Both the position numbers and the translations under genes were made by a program. Shown here piece by piece: positions 42,499 through 51,422 of a stretch of DNA of 64,000 nucleotides. The notes under the pieces are model-generated. The model did no database searches, had not been told where the DNA came from, and saw nothing but the letters and a program-made list of their open reading frames with translations. Source of the stretch: GCA-2712985 sp964515905 (GTDB lineage Bacteria > Pseudomonadota > Alphaproteobacteria > UBA7887). The stretch is taken from assembly GCA_964515905.1 (NCBI GenBank), contig CAZEWK010000046.1:1-64000 (forward strand), given 5' to 3'. Position 1 is the first letter of the stretch. Every line of letters starts with the position of its first letter.

Positions 42499-42591
42499 TC
42501 AAGTTATATTAATAGAATGTTGTTGGGTGCCGCCATGCATAAACCATGCCGGAAACTTTGCAACTGTAGTTGAGGGGACTGGTAAGTGCAT
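42499..42591 (-). CDS. Possible 30-aa leader ORF upstream of metC
   Basis: An ATG at 42591 behind AAGGAG opens a 30-codon frame ending 6 bases before the metC start (TGA at 42499-42501). The peptide has no regulated-amino-acid run. The ribosome site is better than that of metC itself, so translational coupling is conceivable. It may equally be chance. Confidence 0.22.
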   Translation of the reverse strand: MHLPVPSTTVAKFPAWFMHGGTQQHSINIT

Positions 42592-42629
42592 GCTACCGTT
42601 TCTCCTTATTATCCTGGCCCGCATTGTAG

Positions 42630-43916
42630 ATGGAATATGGTATGGCTGACAAAAAAATATCGCTAACTACGCAAATTCTAGTGGCTATGCTGCTGGGTCT
42701 CTTCCTTGGGATTTTACTTAATATTTTTACCGCAAGTACTGAATGGGTCCAAACTTTTTTGGTCGATGGATTATTTAGAGTAATTGGTTCCATTTTTATT
42801 GCAGCATTAAAAATGATGGTGGTTCCTCTCGTCTTTGTCTCGCTTGTGTGCGGTGTTACCAATATGGGAAACATTGCGGCTCTGGGAAGAATCGGTGGCA
42901 AAGCTTTAGGGATTTATATTTTTACCACGGCAATAGCTATTTCCTTAGCGTTACTATTGTCCTTGCTGGTTTCTCCGGGTGAAGGCTTTTCTATCACTCA
43001 GGTTGAGGTAGACTATGTGCCTCGAGAGGCGCCACCCTTAAGCCAGGTTTTAATTGATTTAGTGCCTAGTAACCCAGTTGCTGCTCTTGCAAATGGAGAA
43101 ATGCTTCAGATTATCGTTTTCGCGTTATTGTTAGGGGTTTCAATAACGGCAACTGGAGAACACGGAACATCTATTCTACAGATATTTAATGGGCTTAACT
43201 CTATCATTATGCGTATGGTTTGGATTGTGGTCCGCATTGCACCGCTCGGTGTTTTTTGTCTTATCACGCGCACTTTTGCTACAGAGGGTGTAGAAGCTTT
43301 GGTCCCATTGGGGACGTATTTTCTTTGCGTCGTGGTTGCTCTTCTAGTGCATGGCGTTCTTACTTACGGTCTTTTGTTAAAGGTTGTTGGGCAATTAAAT
43401 CCACTAGTATTCTTTGCCAAAATGCGCCCAGCACAATTATTTGCGTTTTCTACGGCGAGTAGTAGCGCTACTATTCCGGTTACGCTCCAGTCCGTAACAA
43501 ATCGACTCGGGGCGGGTAGTAGTGTCGCCTCTTTTACTGTTCCTTTTGGTGCCACCATTAATATGGATGGTACTGCAATAATGCAGGGTGTCGCTACTGT
43601 CTTTATCGCCCAGGTTTATGGTGTTGACTTGGGTCTTGCTGATTATCTTGCGGTAATCATGACAGCTACTCTTGCGTCAATAGGGACCGCTGGGGTGCCC
43701 GGTGTTGGATTAATAATGCTGGCCATGGTTCTGCAGCAAGTTGGTTTGCCTGTAGAGGGTATCGCACTAATCATTGGAGTTGATCGGCTATTGGACATGA
43801 TGAGAACAGCGGTAAATATCACAGGGGACGCGGCTGCCACCTGTATTATAGCTCGCAGTGAAGGCAGCTTGGATATTGGAATTTTTGAAGATCGCCAAGC
43901 AGGTTTAGACCAGTAG
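42630..43916 (+). CDS. Dicarboxylate/amino acid:cation symporter (DAACS family)
   Basis: This 428-aa protein has eight membrane segments plus two re-entrant loops of the GltPh fold. The serine-rich hairpin reads FAFSTASSSATIPVTL, the cation/substrate helix GATINMDGTAIMQG, and the second hairpin TLASIGTAGVPGVG. Substrates are C4-dicarboxylates or acidic/neutral amino acids with Na+ or H+. An alternative ATG at 42642 would shorten it by four residues. It is divergent from metC. Confidence 0.93.
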   Translation: MEYGMADKKISLTTQILVAMLLGLFLGILLNIFTASTEWVQTFLVDGLFRVIGSIFIAALKMMVVPLVFVSLVCGVTNMGNIAALGRIGGKALGIYIFTTAIAISLALLLSLLVSPGEGFSITQVEVDYVPREAPPLSQVLIDLVPSNPVAALANGEMLQIIVFALLLGVSITATGEHGTSILQIFNGLNSIIMRMVWIVVRIAPLGVFCLITRTFATEGVEALVPLGTYFLCVVVALLVHGVLTYGLLLKVVGQLNPLVFFAKMRPAQLFAFSTASSSATIPVTLQSVTNRLGAGSSVASFTVPFGATINMDGTAIMQGVATVFIAQVYGVDLGLADYLAVIMTATLASIGTAGVPGVGLIMLAMVLQQVGLPVEGIALIIGVDRLLDMMRTAVNITGDAAATCIIARSEGSLDIGIFEDRQAGLDQ

Positions 43917-44006
43917 AAATACCTTTGACGAACTAAGAGTGAACAGATTCATACAGACGAGGCTAAAGTCAGTTACAGAGGCGTTTATAGGACAAAAAAT
44001 TAGATC

Positions 44007-44861
44007 TCAGTCGGTTGCAATTGGGGTGTCATGCCTTCCCCCCCATTCGGCCCACGAGCCATCGTAAATGGCACAGTTTTTGCGTCCGATCATGTACAAT
44101 GCAAGTGCAATATTGCAAGCTGTAATTCCGGATCCACAGGAGGCAACTAGGCCCGATTTTTCGCTAAGTTTCGCGGAATCGAATAGGTTAAGAAGTGTAT
44201 TTTTTGATTTCATTAATTTTGTCCTGGGATCATATAGTTGTAGGAAAGGAAGGTTTATGCTCTGTGGAATATGGCCTTTGGCCAGTCCTACACGAGGTTC
44301 AGGCTCGACACCCTTAAAACGTCCCTCGCTCCTTGCATCTATGATTTGTTCTTTTCCCGTTTCTAGATTGCGTTGTATGTCCTCAATTGTACGCAACAAA
44401 TTTTTATTAAATTTAGCTGTAAAGCTAGATTTTTTCGATAAAGGAACTTCGCCTTCACAAGGTCCTTGCGCATTGGTCCAAGCAGGAAACCCCCCGTCTA
44501 AAACCGACACGTTGTCATGTCCGAATAATCGGAACATCCACCAAACTCTAGCTGCACTTCCGATACCGGTTGTATCATACACGATTACGTGTTCATCAGA
44601 TGAGATTCCCAAGGATTCAACCTGGGACGAAAATTGTTTTTCAGTGGGAACCATATGCGGGAGTTTAGTCGTGTTGTCTGAGATATCATCTACGTCAAAA
44701 AAAACGGCCCCGGGTATGTGTGATTTTTCGTATTCTTTTTTTGGATCTCTTTCAAACGCTGGAAGGTGCCAAGATCCGTCCACAACACAGAGATTCTCGG
44801 AGAGTAATTCCCTCCGAAGCCATTCGACTGTTACCAAAGGTGTTGCTGCGTTATCCGCCAT
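44007..44861 (-). CDS. sseA: 3-mercaptopyruvate/thiosulfate sulfurtransferase (SseA type)
   Basis: This 284-aa protein has two rhodanese domains. The second has the active-site loop SCGSGITACN typical of mercaptopyruvate sulfurtransferase (C-G-S-G). The first is inactive (LDGGFPAWTNAQ). Blocks PGAVFFDVDDISD and DARSEGRFKGVEPEPR are family hallmarks. It moves sulfane sulfur from mercaptopyruvate to thiols or cyanide. The ATG at 44861 is chosen; a TTG at 44882 would overlap alaX. It follows alaX in a cysK-alaX-sseA unit. Confidence 0.92.
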   Translation of the reverse strand: MADNAATPLVTVEWLRRELLSENLCVVDGSWHLPAFERDPKKEYEKSHIPGAVFFDVDDISDNTTKLPHMVPTEKQFSSQVESLGISSDEHVIVYDTTGIGSAARVWWMFRLFGHDNVSVLDGGFPAWTNAQGPCEGEVPLSKKSSFTAKFNKNLLRTIEDIQRNLETGKEQIIDARSEGRFKGVEPEPRVGLAKGHIPQSINLPFLQLYDPRTKLMKSKNTLLNLFDSAKLSEKSGLVASCGSGITACNIALALYMIGRKNCAIYDGSWAEWGGRHDTPIATD

Positions 44862-44868
44862 TAGATTC

Positions 44869-45591
44869 TTATCTGCCCTCAATTAGCGTAATGGAAATTC
44901 TTCGGTTATGCCGACCCTTGTTTTTAATTTTTGTAACTTTTGCTTGACCTATTTCGCCTGTTCTTTGGACATGGGTGCCACCGCACGCTTGAATGTCCGT
45001 TCCTTTTATGTCGATTAGTCGGACTATGCCAGCCCCTTTAGGTGGGGCGACTGACATAGTTTTGACCAGAGATGGATCGCTTTCTAATTCTTTGTCAGAG
45101 ATCCATTTTGATGAAATCGGATGATTTTCTTTAATGAGGGTATTTAGCGAATTACTAATGTTAGATTTGTCTAAATTTGCTTCCATGAGATCGAAATCCA
45201 GTCGACTTTCCTCTTCTCCGACCTGACCTCCCGTAACAGGTGCTTTAATAACTGCCGACAGGAGGTGCAAGCAGCTGTGCATTTTCATTAATTGGTATCG
45301 CCGTCTCCAGTCTATCTGGGCAAAAATCTTCTCGCCCGGTTTTGGTAACTTCGACCCTAAGGTAGGAATGTGGATTAAGCGGCCACTTAGCTTGCTTTTT
45401 ATGGTCCCTATCACGTCTAGAGTGGCTCCATTCTCAGTAGTGAGTGTTCCGAAGTCACCCGGTTGGCCACCACTTGTGTAATAGAAAATCGTTTGGTTTA
45501 GTTCAATGCCTTCGTCGTCAGAGGAAAGAACGTGTGCGTCGCAAGCTTTGCAATATGGATCTTCATGGAATAATAACTTAGTGGTTTCCAT
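44869..45591 (-). CDS. alaX: Alanyl-tRNA editing protein AlaX
   Basis: This 240-aa free-standing editing domain has the zinc motif MHSCLHLL (H-x3-H) and CGGTHVQRTGEIG (C-x3-H). The N-terminal glycine-rich region YYTSGGQPGDFGTL is typical. It hydrolyses serine (and possibly glycine) wrongly joined to tRNA-Ala. It lies 6 bases after cysK and just before sseA on the same strand. The pairing with cysteine-metabolism genes is unusual and may link amino-acid pools to translation fidelity. Confidence 0.92.
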   Translation of the reverse strand: METTKLLFHEDPYCKACDAHVLSSDDEGIELNQTIFYYTSGGQPGDFGTLTTENGATLDVIGTIKSKLSGRLIHIPTLGSKLPKPGEKIFAQIDWRRRYQLMKMHSCLHLLSAVIKAPVTGGQVGEEESRLDFDLMEANLDKSNISNSLNTLIKENHPISSKWISDKELESDPSLVKTMSVAPPKGAGIVRLIDIKGTDIQACGGTHVQRTGEIGQAKVTKIKNKGRHNRRISITLIEGR

Positions 45592-45597
45592 TAGGTC

Positions 45598-46599
45598 TTA
45601 AGACATCCAATCTGGAATAGGTAGATTCTTTTCTTTGAGAAATGCGGGATTGAAAACCTTACTGGCATAACGGCTTCCACAATCACAAAGTATAGTAACG
45701 ATTGTACAGCCGGGCCCAATCTTTTTAGCAAGCTGTATTGCTCCGGCGACATTGATGCCTGTGGATCCACCCATTAGGAGTCCTTCATTTTTTAAAAGGT
45801 CAAATACGACCTGCAACGCATCTTCGTCTGTAACTTGCTGAAAATCATCTATCGGCGCGTCCTCAAGATTCTTGGTAATCCTACCTTGGCCGATCCCCTC
45901 AGTGATGGATGATCCTTCGGGTTTAGCTTCGCCTTCCGTGTATATGCTATAAAGCCCGGAACCCATCGGGTCAGATAACACAATTTGGACATCGTCATTC
46001 TTTTCCTTTAATGCCATACCAACACCGGCAAGAGTTCCTCCTGTGCCTACGGAACAGGTAAAGGCGTCAATCCGACCGCCGGTCTGCTCCCAAATTTCGG
46101 GACCGGTTCCCTCAATGTGAGCTTGTCGGTTTGCGACGTTATCGAACTGATTGGCCCAAATAGCGCCGGACTTTCTGTCAGCCGCTATTTCTTCTGCAAG
46201 TTGACCAGAATAACGGATATAATTCCCTGGGTCGCTATATGGGAGCGCTGGTACCAAACGCAAGTCCGCGCCGCACATTTTTAGCATATCTTTTTTCTCT
46301 TGGCTTTGTGTTTCCGGCATCACAATGACAGAACTATAACCGAGCGCCTTTCCCACTAGGGCAAGTCCGATTCCTGTATTTCCAGCCGTTCCTTCAACAA
46401 TTACGCCACCCGGTTTTAGTTTGCCGTCACGTTCAGCTTTTCGAACGATATAAAGTGCGGCGCGATCCTTAACTGATTGGCCAGGGTTCAAAAATTCGCA
46501 TTTCCCTAGGATTGTGCAACCGGTTGCCTCTGACGCTTGTTTTAGTTTAATAAGAGGCGTATTGCCTATCAAATCCGTAAAGCTCGAATTTAGGCGCAT
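45598..46599 (-). CDS. cysK: Cysteine synthase family PLP enzyme
   Basis: This 333-aa fold-type II PLP enzyme has the PLP lysine in NPGQSVKDRAA, the substrate loop EGTAGNTGIGLA, the phosphate-binding SVGTGGTLAG and the C-terminal DCGSRYASKVF. It is most like O-acetylserine sulfhydrylase/cysteine synthase A, possibly of the group that also accepts O-phosphoserine. The ATG at 46599 is preferred; one at 46614 is also possible. It heads the cysK-alaX-sseA unit. Confidence 0.9.
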   Translation of the reverse strand: MRLNSSFTDLIGNTPLIKLKQASEATGCTILGKCEFLNPGQSVKDRAALYIVRKAERDGKLKPGGVIVEGTAGNTGIGLALVGKALGYSSVIVMPETQSQEKKDMLKMCGADLRLVPALPYSDPGNYIRYSGQLAEEIAADRKSGAIWANQFDNVANRQAHIEGTGPEIWEQTGGRIDAFTCSVGTGGTLAGVGMALKEKNDDVQIVLSDPMGSGLYSIYTEGEAKPEGSSITEGIGQGRITKNLEDAPIDDFQQVTDEDALQVVFDLLKNEGLLMGGSTGINVAGAIQLAKKIGPGCTIVTILCDCGSRYASKVFNPAFLKEKNLPIPDWMS

Positions 46600-46631
46600 C
46601 AGACACCATCCCATTTAATAGGGCGAGCCAA

Positions 46632-47468
46632 TTAAGTAGCCGCCTGTGGACCACGCCGAACAAAACCACGTTGCGGGTCGTACCCATATATCGCACCGAT
46701 CAAAAACACCAAAATACACCCGCATACGACGACCGCACCGAAGCCATAGAATTGTCCCTCGCTAGCGTAACGGACTAATTGCACACCATAGGTGAAAGGA
46801 TTCAAGTTAGCGATTAGATATACAATGTCGGCTCCACTTTCTGTTAAATACCAGAGTGGAAAAAGTGCCGGTGATATAAAGAACATTGGAAAAATGACGA
46901 AATTCATTGTACCGGCAAAATTCTCAAGCTGTTTTACATGAACCGATAAAAGTAGTCCCAGTGCGCCTAGCATCATACCCGTTAACACTAATGCCGGAAA
47001 AACATAAAGCCATGCCAGGGGATCGGAAAAACCGACCCGGAGGCCAGTCCACCAATGAAATGGCAAGCAGATGACCAAAAAAGCATATGCTTGTACTACG
47101 GACAAAAATGTTCCGGACAGTAATTTTGCAGTAAGTAAATACCAGCGCGGTAGAGGTGCAGTAAGAAGTAACCGCATCACGCCCATTTCCCGGTCATAAA
47201 CCATGGACAGCGACGATTGCATGCCGCTAAAAAGCAGCACCATGCATGTGAGCCCCGGAAGTATATAGTATTCGTAGTTGACGCTACGTTGCAGGTACGG
47301 CTCTCCTGCATCTACGCCATATACCCCGCGAAATCCCACGGCAAATACAAAAAGCCAAAGAGCAGGACGTACAAAAGCGGAAAACAAACGACCTTTTTGT
47401 TGAAAAAATTTAATTGTCTCACGCCTACTCAAAGCAGACAGTGCCGCGATCATGTGACTCAGTTGCAT
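46632..47468 (-). CDS. ABC-2 type transporter permease (PQQ/lanthanide-associated set)
   Basis: This 278-aa permease has six predicted helices of the ABC-2 fold. Recognisable parts are LFSGMQSSLSMVYDREMGVMRLLLTAPLPRWYLLTAKLLSG and the NFVIFPMFFISPALFPLWYL helix. With the ATPase at 49821-50573, the binding protein at 47571-48782 and the beta-propeller at 48775-49761 it completes a four-part set like LutF/LutE/LutA/LutB and PedA1A2BC. It is the last gene of the transport operon; 16 bases separate it from cysK. Confidence 0.87.
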   Translation of the reverse strand: MQLSHMIAALSALSRRETIKFFQQKGRLFSAFVRPALWLFVFAVGFRGVYGVDAGEPYLQRSVNYEYYILPGLTCMVLLFSGMQSSLSMVYDREMGVMRLLLTAPLPRWYLLTAKLLSGTFLSVVQAYAFLVICLPFHWWTGLRVGFSDPLAWLYVFPALVLTGMMLGALGLLLSVHVKQLENFAGTMNFVIFPMFFISPALFPLWYLTESGADIVYLIANLNPFTYGVQLVRYASEGQFYGFGAVVVCGCILVFLIGAIYGYDPQRGFVRRGPQAAT

Positions 47469-47570
47469 AGTGTATTGCTCTCTACTATTCGTCTTGTCAT
47501 ACTACGTAATCTAAACGTTTTTATGCAAAAAGTAACCTACGTTGCTACCTTACTCATTTTGCTTTTCCAA

Positions 47571-48782
47571 CTAAAACTGGCAAGCTGTATCTCGTTCTCC
47601 AAAGCCGATTGTGTCAAGATCGTTTGTTCGATGTTTGAAACCCTCGATCGGAGCACGGGAAATAGTCCAATTTTCAGTGGTTAACAGGATTGGTTGTCGT
47701 AGTTGGTTGTTCCAGGGTCGAATGCTCATGCCTGGCCCCTTACTCCCATCTATTCTTAGCTCTCCACTACGCAAGTAGGCAGCTATTTTTTCAGGATCCT
47801 TGCTTTTGGATCTTGCAACGGCCATTCCCAAAGTTTTTAGGGCAACCCAAGCGGCCCAGTCAGATTCACCCATTCTTCTACCGTGCATTCGTTCGAATCT
47901 GCCATGGACTTGGGGGGCGCCATGTCTAAGATAGGACCAATGCCATACTCGGGCTATGATTCCACTTGCACCCGCCACAGCAGCTGGCCTTTGAGTGGCA
48001 TAGGGTAGTCCCAATGAAAATTCCCCGTCTGCGTCTGCTACAAAAACCGCATCATACCTTGCTTTGCCTGTGAGAAAATCTAAGTCATTAATGTCTCTTG
48101 ATCTCGGGTCATTGCCCAATACAAAATTTCTTATTTCCTCAATTTCAAGCCCAAAATGTTTCGAAGACCTTTCAAATGCTTGTGTCGTCTCTAAGTCCTC
48201 TGGCAGCGGCCCTTGCAAAACCAAAATACGAGTCCATTTTTGCGAAACTAGGTACTGGGCGATCGCATCCGTTCGCATCGAGCGGCTTGCTGAAAAATGG
48301 AAAAGATGTTTCTGGCAGTCTTCGTTACGGATTTTATCACCTATCGAAGTGGTATTGAATAGGTAAATACCCTGATCAACAGTCTGTCGTGCAACTTCGG
48401 AGACAACAGTTTCAGGTGCATCAATGAGAAAGAATTGAATCCCTGATTTTCTCATGTCCGTTATTTCTTGAATCATCTCGGAATAGGTATTGACAGTATT
48501 CCTCTGTAACGCAAAATTCACCTTAGCTATACGCTGAAATTGTTTTAATTCTTCAGCCGCCAGTTGAGCTCCTGCATATGCTCTGTGGTCAATGATCGCT
48601 GTGGCCGATCTAATATCTACCGGGTGTACGTTCCAGTCAGTATATCGGATATCTTCAGCAAGATCCATGTGACCAATCGTGATGGTTGGGAGTTCATCTG
48701 CACTATTGGAGACTTCTGCTACCAACAAGCACAATAGGACAAGACTTAAAAGCTTGGACAGAGACTGCATATTGTTAATCAT
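47571..48782 (-). CDS. Periplasmic substrate-binding protein, PQQ-catabolism-associated ABC set (LutA-like)
   Basis: About 403 aa, start at ATG 48782 (or 48770), overlapping the beta-propeller stop. Signal peptide about residues 5-26 (LLSLVLLCLLVAEVSNS). The mature chain has the type I periplasmic-binding fold related to branched-chain amino-acid receptors (TITIGHMDLAEDIRYTDWN, HRAYAGAQLAAEELKQFQ, RILVLQGPLPEDLETTQAFERS). The exact four-gene company matches the PQQ-dependent-catabolism transporter family, a branch of which (Lut/Ped) has been tied to lanthanide uptake. The ligand is inferred, not seen. Confidence 0.85.
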   Translation of the reverse strand: MINNMQSLSKLLSLVLLCLLVAEVSNSADELPTITIGHMDLAEDIRYTDWNVHPVDIRSATAIIDHRAYAGAQLAAEELKQFQRIAKVNFALQRNTVNTYSEMIQEITDMRKSGIQFFLIDAPETVVSEVARQTVDQGIYLFNTTSIGDKIRNEDCQKHLFHFSASRSMRTDAIAQYLVSQKWTRILVLQGPLPEDLETTQAFERSSKHFGLEIEEIRNFVLGNDPRSRDINDLDFLTGKARYDAVFVADADGEFSLGLPYATQRPAAVAGASGIIARVWHWSYLRHGAPQVHGRFERMHGRRMGESDWAAWVALKTLGMAVARSKSKDPEKIAAYLRSGELRIDGSKGPGMSIRPWNNQLRQPILLTTENWTISRAPIEGFKHRTNDLDTIGFGERDTACQF

Positions 48783-49761
48783 CAATTCGTACGGTATGTG
48801 GTGTTCTCCCCACGGCCACCGAATTAACCGCAACTTTTTTGTTGGTATCAATAATTGTTACATCGTCACTAGCACCATTAGTCACAACTAATAGGCTCTC
48901 ATCAGCAGTGAGTGCAGCTCCCCAAACTCGGTCGCCTGCCAGCACATAATCTGTGACCTCCCGGGATACCACGTCTACAATAGCAATGTGGCGGGCCCTA
49001 CCGAGTGTTATAAACGCGGTTTTCCCGTCACTCGTCATTGCAAAGTCAACAGGGTTAATATCCCCTTCACGCATACCTCTTTTTTCGAAGACTATTTCAT
49101 CTATCACTTCAAACGTTTGTGCATCTAAAATGGATACTGTACCCCCGAGTTCATTGGTTACCCAATATTCTGTGTCATCCGGGGTAACAATTCCACGTCG
49201 GGGCCTGTTCCCGACCAACACTTCATCAAGAATCTCCCCTGTCCAAGGGTCCAACATAATAATGGTATTTGTGACTTCTGATGTCACAAATACCATTGCC
49301 CCATCATTTCGGAAAGTTATACCTTCAGGTTCGATGCCGACATTTTCAATAGTCCGAATCCGCTTCCCCGTGTTAAGGTCTGTGACACTCACCTCGTTAT
49401 CATCTTCGTTGGCTGCCACGAGAATTTGTCCCGTTGGGTCGATATTAAATATTTCTGGGTCTTCTCCAGCCTCCAAAAAACCCGTTATTTCTAACGTTGC
49501 AATGTCCAATACTTCTATTCGATCGCTTCCGCTGGTTGCTATGAGAAGTTGGTTTTTGTTGTTATGCCAACGCATATCTCTTGGGCGTTCACCCGTAGGA
49601 ATAGTTTTTATGATTTCAAAAGTTTTACCATCAATAACCGAGACCGTGTTGTCGGCCTCGTTGCTCACAAAAATATTACCTGTGCCATCTGCTAAAGCTG
49701 GGATTGATAGTGCCCAGAGAAACCCAATTTTCCATAATAAGTTAAGCCTGGAAATGTGCAT
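48775..49761 (-). CDS. Secreted YVTN beta-propeller protein, PQQ-associated set
   Basis: This 328-aa protein has a signal peptide (about 1-24, ending ALA). At least six YVTN-type blades follow, e.g. IFVSNEADNTVSVIDGKTFEIIKTIPTGERPRDM and YWVTNELGGTVSILDAQTFEVIDEI. The propeller lies in the periplasm. In lut/ped clusters a similar protein accompanies the ABC set. Its 3' end overlaps the binding-protein gene by up to 8 bases. Confidence 0.92.
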   Translation of the reverse strand: MHISRLNLLWKIGFLWALSIPALADGTGNIFVSNEADNTVSVIDGKTFEIIKTIPTGERPRDMRWHNNKNQLLIATSGSDRIEVLDIATLEITGFLEAGEDPEIFNIDPTGQILVAANEDDNEVSVTDLNTGKRIRTIENVGIEPEGITFRNDGAMVFVTSEVTNTIIMLDPWTGEILDEVLVGNRPRRGIVTPDDTEYWVTNELGGTVSILDAQTFEVIDEIVFEKRGMREGDINPVDFAMTSDGKTAFITLGRARHIAIVDVVSREVTDYVLAGDRVWGAALTADESLLVVTNGASDDVTIIDTNKKVAVNSVAVGRTPHTVRIDD

Positions 49762-49820
49762 CTAAATATCCCCCCAAAATCTGTATACAACTGCAGGCAA
49801 CTTCTATTTGATCTCGTTAT

Positions 49821-50573
49821 TCACTTTTCCATAGTTAGAGAAACAAACGCATCGTGCAGGTTCTCGGTATTAGTGGACTGTACCAACTCTTTAGGGTCCC
49901 CCGAGGTCACTATCTGCCCCTTATGCAAGACTATAACTCTGTCGGCCTGTTCTGCTTCATCCACTAAGTGGCTCGCCCACAGGATGGCCATTTGCCGTTC
50001 CTGCTTTAGTTGTAGAACGTGCGAAAGCAAGTCTCTACGGCTGCTTGGGTCAAGTCCGACTGTCGGCTCGTCCATCAAAAGAAACCTCGGTTGATGAAGC
50101 AGTGCCCTTGCAAGTTCAATTCTTCTCCTTTGTCCGCCACTTAAAGATCTTGCTTTATCTTTACTTCGATCGGAAAGTTTTAATTTTTGGAGTTCTTCTT
50201 CGATCCGATCGTGGGCGTTACTTCCACTCAATCCGTGAAGGCTGGCATGAAATTTTAAATTGTCTCTAACACTAAGATCGAGGTCTAAGGTGGGTTGTTG
50301 AAAAACTACTCCGATTCCTGCAAGAGCCGGCACAGCGTTTTTGCGAATATCAATTCCATCGATGGCGATATCTCCATCGTCGGCCACAAATAAACCTGTA
50401 AGCAATTGGAAAAGAGTCGTCTTGCCGGCACCATTTGGACCTAAAAGAGCCACAAACTCTCCTGGTTTGATCGTAATGTCTACCTGATCAAGAGCTTTTT
50501 TTGAACCATACGATTTGACTACACCTCTTGCATTTAGCACCGATTTTTTATTGTTTGTCATGCTAGTGTTCAC
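49821..50573 (-). CDS. ABC transporter ATP-binding protein, PQQ-associated set (LutE-like)
   Basis: This 250-aa ATPase (a GTG start at 50573, or ATG at 50561) has Walker A GPNGAGKTT, signature LSGGQRRR and Walker B LLMDEPTVGLD. It belongs to the ABC-2 efflux/import subgroup, which fits the ABC-2 permease at 46632. The separate ATPase/propeller/binding-protein/permease order within 4 kb is that of the PQQ-associated ABC family. It follows the Ssu-like ATPase by 72 bases on the same strand. Confidence 0.9.
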   Translation of the reverse strand: MNTSMTNNKKSVLNARGVVKSYGSKKALDQVDITIKPGEFVALLGPNGAGKTTLFQLLTGLFVADDGDIAIDGIDIRKNAVPALAGIGVVFQQPTLDLDLSVRDNLKFHASLHGLSGSNAHDRIEEELQKLKLSDRSKDKARSLSGGQRRRIELARALLHQPRFLLMDEPTVGLDPSSRRDLLSHVLQLKQERQMAILWASHLVDEAEQADRVIVLHKGQIVTSGDPKELVQSTNTENLHDAFVSLTMEK

Positions 50574-50645
50574 GCTATCCAGTCCACAATCCTGAGTTTA
50601 TGTAAATAATGTAATCCATATAAATCATTAGTATTTCTTATTTTT

Positions 50646-51422
50646 TTATGATTTGTCCGAAGGAGGCGCGATACCTTGAAGTAAATTATCATGTTGCGAT
50701 AGCAGGTCCCGACGGAAGTGGTCAATAGTAGGATCTTCAATTTTACGAGGACGGGCTAAGGGTACTGTTTCTTCCAATATAACCTTTGAGGGCCCTCGCG
50801 ACAGAAAAGCAATTCTATCTGCTAAATATATTGCCTCTCTCAAGTCGTGGGTAACAAAGATAACTGTTGTAGGTCGAGCTTTCCATAGTTGAAGAAGCAG
50901 CCCCCGTAAAAGGTTCCCTACTGGAGAATCTAAAGACACAAATGGTTCATCAAGTAGTAGTAACTGCGGTTCAGTTACAAAGGCACGCGCGAGTGCAACT
51001 CTCCGTTGCATGCCTCCTGAAAGCCGGTTTGGAAATTCGTCGAGTGAGTCAGAAAGTTCCATGCTGCTAAGTAGTTCTTCTGCTTTCCCATTATTGGCAG
51101 TTGTTTTATCTAGAACGACTTGAACGTTTTCTCTCACCGTCATCCATGGAAGAAGTCGGGGTGTTTGAAACATGTAGGACACACGCATCGATTCGATCCC
51201 AAGATTGCCGTCAGTCGATACAGTCCCTTTAGTGTCTTGATCTATTCCAGCAATAATATTGAGTAGCGTTGTTTTCCCGCAGCCCGATGGTCCGACGATA
51301 CATAGAAATTCACTGTCTAGCACGGTTAATCGGAGATTTTTAATTGCAACTCGCTCGTTTCCACCAACACTCATTGGATAGGCTTTTTCGTCTATTTGTA
51401 TGTTTAAGGAGGCCATACTCAT
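50646..51422 (-). CDS. ABC transporter ATP-binding protein (SsuB/NrtD/TauB-like)
   Basis: This 258-aa ATPase starts at the ATG at 51422 in an ATGA overlap with the permease stop; a TTG 9 bases upstream is less likely. Walker A GPSGCGKTT, signature LSGGMQRR, Walker B LLLDEPFVSLDSP. It belongs to the nitrate/sulfonate/taurine importer family and pairs with the permease at 51419-52192 and the binding protein at 52189-53199. Confidence 0.92.
   Translation of the reverse strand: MSMASLNIQIDEKAYPMSVGGNERVAIKNLRLTVLDSEFLCIVGPSGCGKTTLLNIIAGIDQDTKGTVSTDGNLGIESMRVSYMFQTPRLLPWMTVRENVQVVLDKTTANNGKAEELLSSMELSDSLDEFPNRLSGGMQRRVALARAFVTEPQLLLLDEPFVSLDSPVGNLLRGLLLQLWKARPTTVIFVTHDLREAIYLADRIAFLSRGPSKVILEETVPLARPRKIEDPTIDHFRRDLLSQHDNLLQGIAPPSDKS

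Noticed and set aside
42494..42629. A SAM-type riboswitch before metC
   Set aside because: The leader does not show the SAM-I, SAM-II or SAH core sequences; only a small ORF and a short hairpin are visible.
44068..44886. A 272-codon plus-strand frame across sseA
   Set aside because: Antisense shadow of a bona fide sulfurtransferase with its catalytic CGSG loop on the minus strand.
48953..49765. A 270-codon open frame antisense to the YVTN propeller gene
   Set aside because: Shadow frame produced by the repetitive propeller sequence; the minus strand carries signal peptide and YVTN blades.
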